A stretch of 64,000 bases of DNA from Azospirillum sp. TSH100 (GTDB lineage: Bacteria; Pseudomonadota; Alphaproteobacteria; Azospirillales; Azospirillaceae), in contig NZ_CP039638.1 in the NCBI RefSeq assembly GCF_004923295.1, positions 372,001 through 436,000 on the forward strand. Reading direction: 5' to 3'. How positions within the stretch are numbered: position 1 is the first letter of the stretch; every line of letters begins with the position of its first letter. The notes beneath the pieces were generated by a model. The model searched no databases. It saw only the letters and a list, made by a program, of their open reading frames with translations, and was not told the origin of the DNA. The position numbers and the translations under genes are program-made. This document shows positions 23,190 to 32,121 of this stretch, in pieces.

Positions 23190-23277
23190 GGGCGACAGCC
23201 CTAACACGGCAACGCCACCACTGCCAAGCAGCCGTCCCCCTCGGCCCCCATGCCAGACGGACAGGTCTGGGATGGAC

Positions 23278-24360
23278 TCAGTGCATCTCCGAACGGATGC
23301 GCTCGCGCAGCACGTCGATCGGGCGCAGATCCTCGCCCTCCTCGTAATGCCAGAAGGTCCAGCCGTTGCAGGCCGGCAGGCCGGCCATCGCCGCCCCCAC
23401 CTGATGGATCGAGCCGCGATGGTCGCCGCGTGGACCGGAGCCGATCAGCGTGCCGTCGGCGCGCACCCGGGCGGCGACGCGGCGGCGCTGGTCGAACAGG
23501 GTCGAACCGGGGCGCAGCAGCCCGCGCTCCACCACCCAGCCGAAGGGGATGCGCGGCGCGCTGCGCTTGGGCGGGGTGTCGAGGATCGCCGCCTCCGGCG
23601 CCTCCTCCACCGCGTCGATGCGGGCCTGGGCCGCCTTGACGTAGGTATCGTCGCGCTCCAGCCCGATCCACTTGCGGCCCAGCCGCTTGGCGACCGCGCC
23701 GGTGGTGCCGGTGCCGAAGAAGGGATCAAGCACCACGTCGCCGGGACGGGACGAGGACAGGATCACCCGGTACAGCAGCGATTCCGGCTTCTGCGTCGGG
23801 TGGGTCTTCTTGCCCTCCTCGTCGCGCAGCCGCTCGCCGCCGCTGCATATCGGCAGCAGCCAGTCGCTGCGCATCTGAAGATCCTCGTTGAGGCTCTTCA
23901 TCGCGTCGTAATTGAAGCGATAGCGCGCGTCCTTGTCGCGGGCCGCCCAGATCATCGTCTCGTGGGCGTTGGCGAAGCGGGTGCCGCGGAAATTCGGCAT
24001 CGGGTTGGTCTTGCGCCAGACGATGTCGTTCAGAATCCAGAAGCCCAGATTCTGCAAGGTGGCGCCGACGCGGAAGATGTTGTGGTAGCTGCCGATCACC
24101 CACAGCGAGCCTTCCGGCTTCAGGATGCGGCGCGCCGCCGCCATCCAGTCCTGGGTGAAGCGGTCATAGGCTTCGAAATCGTCGAACTTGTCCCACTCGT
24201 CATCCACCCCGGCGACGCGGGTGTGGTTCGGCCGCAGCAACTCACCCCCCAACTGCAAGTTGTAGGGCGGATCGGCGAAGATGAGATCGACCGATGCGGG
24301 CGGCAGATCGTTCATGAGAGCGATGCAATCGCCGACCAGGATACGGTTTTCAGGGAGCAT
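23278..24360 (-). CDS. ccrM: Cell-cycle DNA adenine methyltransferase CcrM (GANTC)
   Basis: The 360-residue beta-class N6-adenine methyltransferase has DPPYNLQ at residues 30-36 and the SAM motif LDPFFGTGTTGAVAKRLGRK further on, in the beta-class order. The C-terminal 80 residues (ending NGWTFWHYEEGEDLRPIDVL) are the CcrM-specific DNA-recognition part that restriction-associated relatives lack. CcrM methylates GANTC behind the replication fork and controls cell-cycle genes in alphaproteobacteria. The frame is open upstream, but ATG 24360 matches family starts (MLPENRILVGDC). Three GANTC sites lie within 55 bp upstream, which suggests methylation-sensitive autoregulation. No restriction endonuclease is nearby. 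Confidence 0.95.
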   Translation of the reverse strand: MLPENRILVGDCIALMNDLPPASVDLIFADPPYNLQLGGELLRPNHTRVAGVDDEWDKFDDFEAYDRFTQDWMAAARRILKPEGSLWVIGSYHNIFRVGATLQNLGFWILNDIVWRKTNPMPNFRGTRFANAHETMIWAARDKDARYRFNYDAMKSLNEDLQMRSDWLLPICSGGERLRDEEGKKTHPTQKPESLLYRVILSSSRPGDVVLDPFFGTGTTGAVAKRLGRKWIGLERDDTYVKAAQARIDAVEEAPEAAILDTPPKRSAPRIPFGWVVERGLLRPGSTLFDQRRRVAARVRADGTLIGSGPRGDHRGSIHQVGAAMAGLPACNGWTFWHYEEGEDLRPIDVLRERIRSEMH

Positions 24361-24382
24361 GATACGACCGGCAAAGAACTGG

Positions 24383-24414
24383 GACTCGGCCGGACAATGA
24401 GTCTCGTCCGAGTC
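24383..24414 (-). promoter_or_regulatory. Cluster of three GANTC sites in the ccrM promoter/leader
   Basis: GACTC at 24383-24387, GAGTC at 24399-24403 and GAGTC at 24410-24414 lie 22 to 54 bp upstream of the ccrM start. In Caulobacter the ccrM leader also contains GANTC sites whose methylation state sets transcription. Effect here is inferred. Confidence 0.65.
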
Positions 24415-24449
24415 GCCGTCAACAGCTTTCTTTGCCAAGTGACGACGGC

Positions 24450-25115
24450 TCAGCCGCTTAGTGCCTTTTGACGTTTCACTGGTGCAAAACTGACTCGGTG
24501 ATGCGGCGTGACACCATGGCGGGTCAGCGCGTCCAGATGCTCGGGCGTTGGATATCCGGCGTTTCGGTCCCATCCATAGTGTGGATACTGGACCGACAAC
24601 CGCAACATCTCGCTGTCGCGCGCCACTTTGGCGAGAATAGAGGCGGCGGCGATGGACTGGCTGCGGCTGTCGCCCTTGACGACCGCCACCCGCTCGCACG
24701 CGATGTCCGGGGTGAATTTGCCGTCCACCAGCGCCGCGTCGGGGGCCGGGCCGGGCAGCGCCAGATAGGCCCGCCTCATCGCCAGCAGCGTCGCCTTGTG
24801 GATGTTGAGATCGTCGATCTCGGCGGCCGACGCCTCGGCGATGGCGAAGGCGAGCGCGTGCGCCCGGATCGCCGGCTCGATCTCCTCGCGCAGGCGGCGG
24901 GTCACCGCCTTGCTGTCGTTGATTTGCGCTGCGATCTCCGGCGGCAGCCCTTCGGGCGGCAGCACCACGGCGGCGGCGACCACCGGGCCGCAGAGCGGGC
25001 CGCGCCCGACCTCGTCGATGCCGCAGACGCGTCGGCCGGGGCCGAAGCCGGCCTCCAGCGACAGGTCGGGGCGTTGCCGGGGGGCGGCGGCTTTGCGGGG
25101 CGCTTTCGCAGGCAT
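24450..25115 (-). CDS. rnhB: Ribonuclease HII
   Basis: A 221-residue RNase HII that cuts RNA in RNA-DNA hybrids and removes misincorporated ribonucleotides. The catalytic DEVGRGPLCGPV motif is at about residue 37, with the second acidic cluster ALVDGKF, and the SIAAASILAKVARD helix and HPHYGWDRN-like YPHYGWDRNAGYPT segment follow. A Lys/Pro-rich N-terminal tail of 25 residues precedes the core. ATG 25115 is chosen; longer upstream frames are not family-like. It is upstream of ccrM (89 bp gap), an arrangement common in alphaproteobacteria. Confidence 0.93.
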   Translation of the reverse strand: MPAKAPRKAAAPRQRPDLSLEAGFGPGRRVCGIDEVGRGPLCGPVVAAAVVLPPEGLPPEIAAQINDSKAVTRRLREEIEPAIRAHALAFAIAEASAAEIDDLNIHKATLLAMRRAYLALPGPAPDAALVDGKFTPDIACERVAVVKGDSRSQSIAAASILAKVARDSEMLRLSVQYPHYGWDRNAGYPTPEHLDALTRHGVTPHHRVSFAPVKRQKALSG

Positions 25116-25326
25116 CGGCGGGCGGCCTTCCGGACGGGGTTGGGATGGGGCCGCTTGATAACCGGGCGGGAGTCCCGGCGCAAGACCGGGCCGGTTGGCA
25201 GCCATTCGCGCCAACCTGCCTCTTGAGAAGCGGCGCACGGCTGCGCTATGGATGCGCCCCGCGAAGCCGGACCATACCATCGTTCGTTCAGCCATCACCC
25301 GCCCCGCCATCACCCGAGAGCAGGCC

Positions 25327-25824
<498 letters not shown>

Positions 25825-26067
25825 CCGGTTCCGATCTGAGTCGCGGCTGAATCGTCACGCTGCACCTGCACAAAAACGGTGGAATCGCCCCGCCCCGCCC
25901 GCCTGTCAGGCGGCGGCGGAGCTTTTGTTGTGCGCGTATGGGGAAAATGCGCGATCCTGATTGAATTATGGGTCGGAACCGATCATCCTTCGCTCGCCCT
26001 GTTCCGGGTGTCCCTTCTTTGGTTTTTGCCGGGATGGGGTTTAACACGACAGATGAGACGATAACTG
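25825..26067. promoter_or_regulatory. Leader/intergenic region before the double cold-shock gene
   Basis: A 243-bp region with a GC-rich inverted repeat around GCCTGTCAGGC near 25900 and an AT-richer end before ATG 26068. A long structured 5' leader is usual for cold-shock genes; no cold box was identified with certainty. Confidence 0.3.
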
Positions 26068-26679
26068 ATGTTCGACCGTCCGCAGCGCTCTTCCTTCCGC
26101 GCTCCTGAAATCACCCAGCGCGACATCCGCGCCACCGTCAAGTGGTTCAACGCCACCAAGGGCTTCGGCTTCGTCACCCCCGACGATGGGTCGCCCGACG
26201 CTTTCCTGCACTCCACGGTTCTGCAGTTCTGCGGACACGACAGCCTGCCCGAAGGCGCCACCATCACCTGCGACCTGTCGCGCGGCCCGAAGGGCCCGCA
26301 GGTCGCCACCATCCACGCGGTCGACACCTCGACCGCCGCTCCGAGCCGTCCGTCGCGCGCCCCGCGCGAGCGTGACAGCTGGGGCAACGACGGCGGCTAC
26401 GGCGGTGGCAACAGCTACGGCGGCGGCCGCGGCGGTTACGGCGCCGACAGCTACGGCGATTCGGACAGCGGGGAGGTCGTCGACGGCACCGTGAAGTGGT
26501 TCAACGTGTCGAAGGGCTTCGGCTTCATCGCCCCGTCGACCGGCGGCAAGGACATCTTCGTGCACATCCGTGCGCTGGAGCGGTCGGGCATCAACGGCCT
26601 GGACGACGGTGCGCAGGTCCGCGTCACCATCCGCCAGGGCGCCAAGGGCCCCGAGGCTCAGCGCGTCGAGATGGCCTGA
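26068..26679 (+). CDS. Double cold-shock-domain protein with Gly-rich linker
   Basis: The 203-residue protein has two cold-shock domains. CSD1 (about residues 20-88) has ATVKWFNATKGFGFVTPDDG and CSD2 (about 138-202) has GTVKWFNVSKGFGFIAP plus DIFVHIRALERSG, so both RNP1 and RNP2 motifs are present. CSD1 has the altered second motif DAFLHSTVLQFCG. Between them lies an Arg/Gly/Tyr-rich linker with GGYGGGNSYGGGRGGYG. Two-domain CSPs with this layout are known in alphaproteobacteria and bind nucleic acids. A strong terminator follows. Confidence 0.92.
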   Translation: MFDRPQRSSFRAPEITQRDIRATVKWFNATKGFGFVTPDDGSPDAFLHSTVLQFCGHDSLPEGATITCDLSRGPKGPQVATIHAVDTSTAAPSRPSRAPRERDSWGNDGGYGGGNSYGGGRGGYGADSYGDSDSGEVVDGTVKWFNVSKGFGFIAPSTGGKDIFVHIRALERSGINGLDDGAQVRVTIRQGAKGPEAQRVEMA

Positions 26680-26703
26680 TCTCTCATCGGTCGTTGTGAT
26701 GTG

Positions 26704-26738
26704 AAAAAGCCCCCGCTCCATCGGAGCGGGGGCTTTTT
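26704..26738. terminator. Strong bidirectional intrinsic terminator
   Basis: AAAAAGCCCCCGCTCC at 26704-26719 pairs perfectly with GGAGCGGGGGCTTTTT at 26723-26738 around a 3-nt loop. It ends the double cold-shock gene and, on the other strand, the Lrp-type gene. Confidence 0.92.
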
Positions 26739-26754
26739 CATGGCCGAATTCCGG

Positions 26755-27234
26755 TCATTCCAGATGGTCCAGCGGCAGCCGGGTCTCGAACTTCACCTCC
26801 TTGAGGGTGACGCTCGATTTGACGTGGGACACCGCGGGGATGGAGAAGATGCGCTCGCTGAGAAAGCGGCCATAATCCTCGGTGGTCGGCACGACGATGC
26901 GCAGCAGATAATCGGCGTCACCGGTGACGGCGAAGCATTCCAGCACCTGCGGCATGCCGGCGATGGCGGTCTCGAACTGTTCGACCGCGTTCTCCTTGTG
27001 GCGTTCCAGCGTGACATGGGCGAAGACGCACTCGCCCAGCCCCAACTTGCGCGGGTCGAGCTGCACCGTGTAACGGCGGATGACGCCGATGTCCTCCATC
27101 GACCGCACCCGGCGCCAGCAGGGGGAGGCCGACAGGCCGACGGTCTCGCCCAGTTCCTGCATGGTTAGGCGGGCGTTCTCCTGGAGGGCCGCCAGGATGC
27201 CCTTCTCATGCCGGTCGAGCTTGATCGCCGCCAT
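26755..27234 (-). CDS. Lrp/AsnC-family transcriptional regulator
   Basis: A 159-residue Lrp-type regulator: N-terminal helix-turn-helix (DRHEKGILAALQENARLTMQ, then ELGETVGLSASPCWRRVRSM) and a C-terminal RAM ligand domain with VLECFAVTGDADYLLRIVVP. Such proteins respond to amino acids and often regulate the neighbouring divergent gene, here a DedA-type protein. ATG 27234 is chosen over an upstream extension to 27360 that lacks family similarity. Confidence 0.9.
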   Translation of the reverse strand: MAAIKLDRHEKGILAALQENARLTMQELGETVGLSASPCWRRVRSMEDIGVIRRYTVQLDPRKLGLGECVFAHVTLERHKENAVEQFETAIAGMPQVLECFAVTGDADYLLRIVVPTTEDYGRFLSERIFSIPAVSHVKSSVTLKEVKFETRLPLDHLE

Positions 27235-27367
27235 TGGCACCTTCTCCGTCCGTCCAATCGTTGCACCTGCAAACATAAGCAGAGCCGCCGTCCGGCGCGA
27301 GCCCTTCCGTGCAACCAATCCCCATATCCCGTGTTGGCCCAGTGGTGGGCCGGCAGGCACGAGGAGG

Positions 27368-27991
27368 ATGGACGTGTTCGATTGGATCGTCGGTTTGGTG
27401 GAGCAGACGGGTTATCTCGGTGTCGCTCTGCTGATGTTCGCGGAGAATCTGTTTCCCCCCATCCCGTCGGAACTGATCCTGCCGCTGGCCGGCTTCACCG
27501 CCGCGCGCGGCGACCTCGGCCTGCCAATGATCATCGTCTCCGGCACGGCGGGGGCTGTGGCGGGTGCCTTGTTCTGGTACGGCATCGGCCGCTGGGTCGG
27601 CAGCCACCGGCTGAAACAATGGGCCGCCCGCCATGGCCGCTGGCTGACCATCGCACCGGAGGAGGTGGACGAGGCCGCCGCCCATTTCCGCGAGCGCGGC
27701 GCCCGGGCGGTGCTGATCGGCCGGATGATCCCGGCGGTGCGCACGCTGATCTCGATTCCCGCCGGGGTGTCGACCATGGCGCTTGGTCCCTTCCTGCTCT
27801 ACACCACCGTCGGCACCGTGATCTGGACCAGCTTCCTCGCCACCGCCGGCTATCTGCTGGAGGACCGCTACCAGCAGGTCGCCGGCTGGCTGAACCCGGT
27901 CTCCAACATCGTCGCCGCCGGTATCGCCCTCTGGTACGTCTACCGCGTCGCCACCTTTGGCCGGCGCACGAGCCAGCAGCCGGCGGAATGA
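27368..27991 (+). CDS. DedA-family inner-membrane protein
   Basis: A 207-residue membrane protein with four to five hydrophobic segments. Family marks are GYLGVALLMFAENLFPPIPSE near residue 17, with conserved Glu and Pro residues, GALFWYGIGRWVG, and the FRERGARAVLIGRMIPAVRT motif near 110. DedA proteins act as proton-linked lipid carriers (undecaprenyl phosphate or phospholipid flipping). The start has GAGGAGG directly upstream. It stands divergent from the Lrp gene and 107 bp before a hydrolase gene. Confidence 0.92.
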   Translation: MDVFDWIVGLVEQTGYLGVALLMFAENLFPPIPSELILPLAGFTAARGDLGLPMIIVSGTAGAVAGALFWYGIGRWVGSHRLKQWAARHGRWLTIAPEEVDEAAAHFRERGARAVLIGRMIPAVRTLISIPAGVSTMALGPFLLYTTVGTVIWTSFLATAGYLLEDRYQQVAGWLNPVSNIVAAGIALWYVYRVATFGRRTSQQPAE

Positions 27992-28098
27992 TGACCAAGC
28001 CCTTTTCCACACAGAGGAAAAGGGCCTGCCCCCGGCTGGACGGTCCGGCTCTCCCCATGCTCTCACTGGCGGGTCCTACCGCCAGCGGGAGCCTTTCC

Positions 28099-28785
28099 AT
28101 GAGCCAAACCCCGACCATCATCCTCGTCCATGGCGCCTTCGCCGACGGCTCCTCCTGGGGCCGGGTGATTCCCCGCCTGCAGGCGGAGGGCTTCGCGGCG
28201 GTCGCGGTGCAGAACCCGCTGGTCTCGCTGGAGGACGATGCCGCCCATGTCCAGCGCGCCATCGACCGGACCAAGGGGCCGGTGGTGCTGGTCGGCCATT
28301 CCTGGGGCGGGGCGGTCATCACCCAAATCGGCGGGCAGGAGCGGGTGAAGTCCCTGGTCTATGTCGCCGCCTTCGCCCCCGACGTCGGGCAGTCGCCGAA
28401 CGACACGCTGAAGCCCTTCCCGCCGTCGGCCGGCCTGTCGGGCGTCTCGGTGGACAAGGGGCGCTTCCTGACCCTGACGCCGGAGGCCATGGCCCGCAAC
28501 TTCGCCCAGGATCTGCCGGCGGAGGACGCCGCCCTGCTGGCCGCCACCCAGGGGCCGGTCGCGGCTGCCTGCTTCGCCACCAAGGTCAGCGCCGCCGCCT
28601 GGAAGAGCAGGCCTGCCTGGTATGTCGTCGCCGGGCAGGACCGCATGCTGCCGCCGGACTTCCTGCGCGCCACCGCCTCGCGCATCGGCGCCCGGACGGT
28701 GGAGGTCGAGAGCGGCCACGCTCCCCACCTGTCCCGCCCCGATGCGGTGGCGGCGGTGATCGTCGAGGCGGCCCGCGCTATCTAG
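28099..28785 (+). CDS. Alpha/beta hydrolase, short (esterase/salicylate-esterase-like)
   Basis: A 228-residue alpha/beta hydrolase without signal peptide. It has the N-terminal IILVHGAFADGSSWGRVIPRL oxyanion-hole region, the nucleophile elbow GHSWGG near residue 72, and a C-terminal ESGHAPHLSRPDAV with the catalytic His. The size and HGAFADGSSW motif are those of small hydrolases like the plant methylesterase-type and streptomycete homologues. The substrate is unknown. Its last 8 bases overlap the 3' end of the AraC gene on the other strand. Confidence 0.88.
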   Translation: MSQTPTIILVHGAFADGSSWGRVIPRLQAEGFAAVAVQNPLVSLEDDAAHVQRAIDRTKGPVVLVGHSWGGAVITQIGGQERVKSLVYVAAFAPDVGQSPNDTLKPFPPSAGLSGVSVDKGRFLTLTPEAMARNFAQDLPAEDAALLAATQGPVAAACFATKVSAAAWKSRPAWYVVAGQDRMLPPDFLRATASRIGARTVEVESGHAPHLSRPDAVAAVIVEAARAI

Positions 28786-29515
28786 GCTTCCGCACCGCCC
28801 CCGGCGTAGTGCCGCGCCGCCGCCGCAGGCTGCGGGTCAGGGCGCTCTGGTCGGAGAATCCGACCGCCAACGCCACCTCGGCCAGCGGCAGACTGCCGTC
28901 CCGCAGCAGCGCCTCCGCCCGGTCCAGCCGCAGATCTGCCAGCATGGCGGACGGGGTGCTGCCGGTGCGGGCGCGGAAACGTTCGTGGAAGCGGCTGGGC
29001 GCCAGACCGGCCGCCTCCGCCAGCTCCGCCACCGTCAGCGGTTCGGCGCAACGTTCCGCCATCAGGGCCAGGGCGCGATCGATGGGGTCGCTTGACACAG
29101 GCGGCGGCTGGCGGGTTTCCAGCGCGCGCAGCAGCAGCCCCGCCGAATGATGGGCCAGCACCGGATCGAGCGGCCGGTCGGCCGCCTCTGCCGCCAGATA
29201 GCGCACCAGCCCGTCCAGTGCGCCGTCGATGGCGAAGAAGGCGTCGCAGGCGCGCACCGCCGCCTGTGGCATCAGCCCGGCGGCCGGCACATCCAGAACG
29301 ACGAAACGGTTGGTCCCGCCGCTGCGGAAGCTGTGCGGCACCCCGTCCGCCACCAGCACCCCACGCCCATCGCCCACCCGGCCGCAGGCGCCGCCGACCT
29401 CCATGTCGAGCGTTCCGGCGATGGGCAGCACGATCTGGTGATGGTCATGCGCGTGCCGCCGTTCATTCCCGTCATAGCTGCGGGTGCTGACGGTCGGCCG
29501 ATGCGGGGACGCCAC
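28778..29515 (-). CDS. AraC-family transcriptional regulator
   Basis: A 245-residue regulator with an N-terminal cupin-like sensor (HDHHQIVLPIAGTLDMEVGG) and a C-terminal double helix-turn-helix (LTVAELAEAAGLAPSRFHER, then LPLAEVALAVGFSDQSALTR). I chose the GTG at 29515, which is preceded by CAGGAG at a good distance; the open frame runs to an ATG at 29722, but the extra 69 residues are Arg/Cys-rich and unlike a protein. It may control the convergent hydrolase gene or the CoA-transferase gene; position does not decide. Confidence 0.85.
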   Translation of the reverse strand: MASPHRPTVSTRSYDGNERRHAHDHHQIVLPIAGTLDMEVGGACGRVGDGRGVLVADGVPHSFRSGGTNRFVVLDVPAAGLMPQAAVRACDAFFAIDGALDGLVRYLAAEAADRPLDPVLAHHSAGLLLRALETRQPPPVSSDPIDRALALMAERCAEPLTVAELAEAAGLAPSRFHERFRARTGSTPSAMLADLRLDRAEALLRDGSLPLAEVALAVGFSDQSALTRSLRRRRGTTPGAVRKPR

Positions 29516-29863
29516 GCCGGCGGACTCCTGAAATCGGTTGGAGAGGACGATGGTACGCCCTCTTCCCCGGCATCGACAAGCCCGTGGGTGCCCAGGCGCA
29601 GGATCGGCAGCACGGCACAAATGCCGATGAACGAAACTGAGTTTCACCAAATCCTTCCGATATTTTCCCAAGTCACTGTCCGCATTGTGCACCGATCCGC
29701 CGATATTCGCCCACCCATTCACTTGAGCGTTGCCTGATATTCCGGACGAACAATTGCGGCATCGGACAGCGCCTCCTTATGAGTATTTTCAAAAAAGAAA
29801 AGCGACCGCATGGGAACGGATCGTTCGCCATTCGCCAAAAAGCACTCATAAAAGGAACGCCCG
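29516..29863. promoter_or_regulatory. Divergent intergenic region, AraC gene and CoA-transferase gene
   Basis: A 348-bp stretch without a convincing gene. The central and right parts (29640-29860) are markedly AT-rich and should hold the promoters of both genes. A ribosome site AAAAGGAACG precedes ATG 29864. No operator could be named. Confidence 0.4.
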
Positions 29864-31372
29864 ATGTACCGAGATCGCATCCGCCTGAAATCCCTGTGGG
29901 GCAAGGTGGTGCCGGCGGAAGAGGCCGCCTTTCTCATCAAGGACGGCATGACCGTGGGCATGAGCGGCTTCACCCGTGCCGGTGATGCCAAGGCGGTGCC
30001 GCTGGCGCTGGCCGAACGCGCCGCGTCGGAGAAGCTGAAGATCACGCTGATGACCGGCGCCTCGCTGGGCAACGACGTCGACCGGATCCTGACGGAGGCG
30101 GGCGTGCTGTCGCGCCGCCTGCCCTTCCAGGCCGACCCGGTGCTGCGCAAGGCGATCAACCGCGGCGAGGTGATGTTCGTCGACCAGCATCTGTCGGAGA
30201 CGGTGGAACTGCTGCGCTCGCGCCAGATGGGGCCGGTCGATGTCGCGGTGATCGAAGCCTGCGCCATCACCGAAAATGGCGGCATCGTGCCGACCACCTC
30301 GATCGGCAATTCGGCGACCTTCGCCATCCTGGCCGAGAAGATCATCATCGAACTGAACCTGACCCAGCCGCTGGATCTGGAGGGGATGCACGACGTCTAC
30401 ATCCCGACGCGCCGCCCCTTCCGCGAGCCGATCCCGGTGGTGACGGCGGAAAGCCGTGCCGGCCTGCCCTATATCCCGATCGACCCGTCGCGGATCGCCG
30501 CCATCGTGGTGACGCGCAAGCAGGACAGTTCCGCCAGCATCCTGCCGCCCGATGACGAGACCAACGCCATCGCCGGCCACCTGATCGAGTTCCTGGGCCG
30601 CGAGGTGAAGCAGGGCCGGCTCGGCCGCTCGCTGGCGCCGCTCCAGGCCGGCATCGGCACCATCGCCAACGCGGTGCTGCACGGGCTGATCGACGGGCCG
30701 TTCCACGACCTGACCATGTACAGCGAGGTGCTGCAGGACAGCACCTTCGAGCTGTTCGACGCCGGCAAGCTGAATTTCGCGTCGGGGTCCTCGATCACGC
30801 TCAGCGCCGGCAAATATGCCGAGGTGCTGCCGAAGATCGGCTCCTACAAGGGCCGGCTGCTGCTGCGGCCGCAGGAGATCTCCAACCATCCCGAGGTGAT
30901 CCGCCGCCTGGGCGTCATCGGCATCAACACGGCGCTGGAGTGCGACATTTACGGCAACGTCAACTCCACCCATGTCAACGGCACGCAGATGATGAACGGC
31001 ATCGGCGGCTCCGGCGATTTCGCCCGCAACAGCCATCTCGCCATCTTCGTCACCAAGTCGCTTGCCAAGGGTGGCGCCATCTCCAGTGTCGTGCCGATGG
31101 TCACCCATGTCGACCACAACGAGCATGACGTCGACGTGCTGGTGACGGAGGTCGGGCTGGCCGACCTGCGCGGACTGGCGCCACGCGAACGGGCGGAGAC
31201 CATCATCCGCAACTGCGTCCATCCCAGCTACCGCGAGCTGGCGGCCGACTATCACCGCCGGGCGCTTCAACGCGGCGGCCACACCCCGCACCTGCTGGAG
31301 GAGGCCTTCGCCTGGCACACCCGCTTCCAGCAGACCGGCAGCATGATGCCTGCGCCGCTTGCGGCCGAATAG
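29864..31372 (+). CDS. Acetyl-CoA hydrolase / succinyl-CoA:acetate CoA-transferase family enzyme
   Basis: A 502-residue class I CoA-transferase of the Ach1/AarC/SucH type. Typical parts are FLIKDGMTVGMSGFTRAGDAKAVP near the start, VAVIEACAITENGGIVPTTSIGNS, the active-site-region FASGSSITLS, GVIGINTALECDIYGNVNSTHVNG-like region, and MNGIGGSGDFARNSHLAIFV. It moves CoA between acetate, succinate or propionate and helps acetate assimilation or removal. The length fits (about 500). It is monocistronic, with a hairpin after the stop. Confidence 0.92.
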   Translation: MYRDRIRLKSLWGKVVPAEEAAFLIKDGMTVGMSGFTRAGDAKAVPLALAERAASEKLKITLMTGASLGNDVDRILTEAGVLSRRLPFQADPVLRKAINRGEVMFVDQHLSETVELLRSRQMGPVDVAVIEACAITENGGIVPTTSIGNSATFAILAEKIIIELNLTQPLDLEGMHDVYIPTRRPFREPIPVVTAESRAGLPYIPIDPSRIAAIVVTRKQDSSASILPPDDETNAIAGHLIEFLGREVKQGRLGRSLAPLQAGIGTIANAVLHGLIDGPFHDLTMYSEVLQDSTFELFDAGKLNFASGSSITLSAGKYAEVLPKIGSYKGRLLLRPQEISNHPEVIRRLGVIGINTALECDIYGNVNSTHVNGTQMMNGIGGSGDFARNSHLAIFVTKSLAKGGAISSVVPMVTHVDHNEHDVDVLVTEVGLADLRGLAPRERAETIIRNCVHPSYRELAADYHRRALQRGGHTPHLLEEAFAWHTRFQQTGSMMPAPLAAE

Positions 31373-31389
31373 GCCCCCTCAAAAACGGG

Positions 31390-31413
31390 CGGGCCGCGGA
31401 ATGCCGCGGCCCG
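31390..31413. terminator. Hairpin after the CoA-transferase gene
   Basis: CGGGCCGCGG (31390-31399) and CCGCGGCCCG (31404-31413) form a 10-bp stem with a 4-base loop, 17 bp after the stop, followed by TTCCCGTT. Probable intrinsic terminator with a weak T-run. Confidence 0.7.
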
Positions 31414-31433
31414 TTCCCGTTACAGGCATACTG

Positions 31434-31619
31434 TCACACGTGCTGCCCGCCATTGCGCTCCAAGTAGAGAAGCAGGGCTGGATAGTAGTGTTTGCGCTCG
31501 GACGAAATCTTTTCGCAGAAACGGCGTGCAGCTCCGCTCTTGAGCCAGTCATCAAGCTGGCCGTTCTGACGCTTTTCTGCGATGATGGTATCGATCGCGT
31601 CCAAAATCTTGTGAATCAC
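31434..31619 (-). CDS. Small protein of unknown function (61 residues)
   Basis: A 61-residue protein starting MIHKILDAIDTIIAEKRQNG, rich in charged residues (several Lys/Arg/Glu) with a C-terminal HYYPALLLYLERNGG. No domain recognised. The local GC content is lower than in neighbouring genes. It precedes (in transcription order follows) the toxin-antitoxin pair on the same strand and may belong to the same transferred patch. Composition is protein-like, so I keep it, but with moderate confidence. Confidence 0.5.
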   Translation of the reverse strand: MIHKILDAIDTIIAEKRQNGQLDDWLKSGAARRFCEKISSERKHYYPALLLYLERNGGQHV

Positions 31620-31758
31620 CTCAGGCCTCGTCTTATGAAGATCGGAGCGGCGTCTTCGTCGCTCTCACAATCTTATATGCGCTCTGCCGGCAATGATTGC
31701 CCCTGCATTCTGGGAATGGCTGCGTGTTGCAATGCACAAAACGACGCAGACAGTTTCT

Positions 31759-32121
31759 TCAGACCGGTGATTTCGGCACATCGGTCAACCATGCTGCCAA
31801 CCGATGGCGCAAGCGAACCAGCCGCTCATCGCCAATTTCACCAATTCGACCGCTCAACAGCCTGCCATCAATCACAGCAAGCCGACCCAACCGCAATACG
31901 CTGGCCACCTTCAGACCAGACTCATCAAAGTCTGAATCTTCGGGAGTGAGAATTTCATCGAGACCGGGCTCAGCTTGCCGGATCTGTGATGAAACCATAC
32001 AGACAAGCCAATCGTCGAATTGGGTTGATGCCCGTCGGATCAGCAACACCGGCCGCAGCTTGCTCCCATCCAGATCGGTGAACGGGAAGGGCACCAAGGC
32101 AAACTGACCCGCTCGCTTCAC
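31759..32121 (-). CDS. PemK/MazF-family type II toxin
   Basis: A 120-residue protein with the PemK/MazF pattern: GQFALVPFPFTDLDGSKLRPVLLI at the start (the conserved Arg-Pro after a lysine/glycine loop), then WLVCMVSSQIRQ, and the SVLRLGRLAVID strand. MazF-like toxins are endoribonucleases that cut mRNA. It overlaps the antitoxin stop by 4 bp (ATGA), the standard operon order antitoxin then toxin. Activity cannot be proven from sequence. Confidence 0.85.
   Translation of the reverse strand: MKRAGQFALVPFPFTDLDGSKLRPVLLIRRASTQFDDWLVCMVSSQIRQAEPGLDEILTPEDSDFDESGLKVASVLRLGRLAVIDGRLLSGRIGEIGDERLVRLRHRLAAWLTDVPKSPV

Noticed and set aside
23278..24360. Restriction-modification system methylase
   Set aside because: No restriction gene is next to it, and the C-terminal domain and the rnhB neighbour fit the solitary cell-cycle enzyme CcrM.
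28778..29722. Longer AraC protein from ATG 29722
   Set aside because: The extra 69 residues are Arg/Cys-rich and unlike a protein, and a GTG at 29515 with a good ribosome site gives the family length.
31390..31413. Start of a CRISPR or small-RNA repeat array
   Set aside because: Only a single hairpin directly after a gene stop; no repeated unit with spacers was found here or elsewhere in the window.
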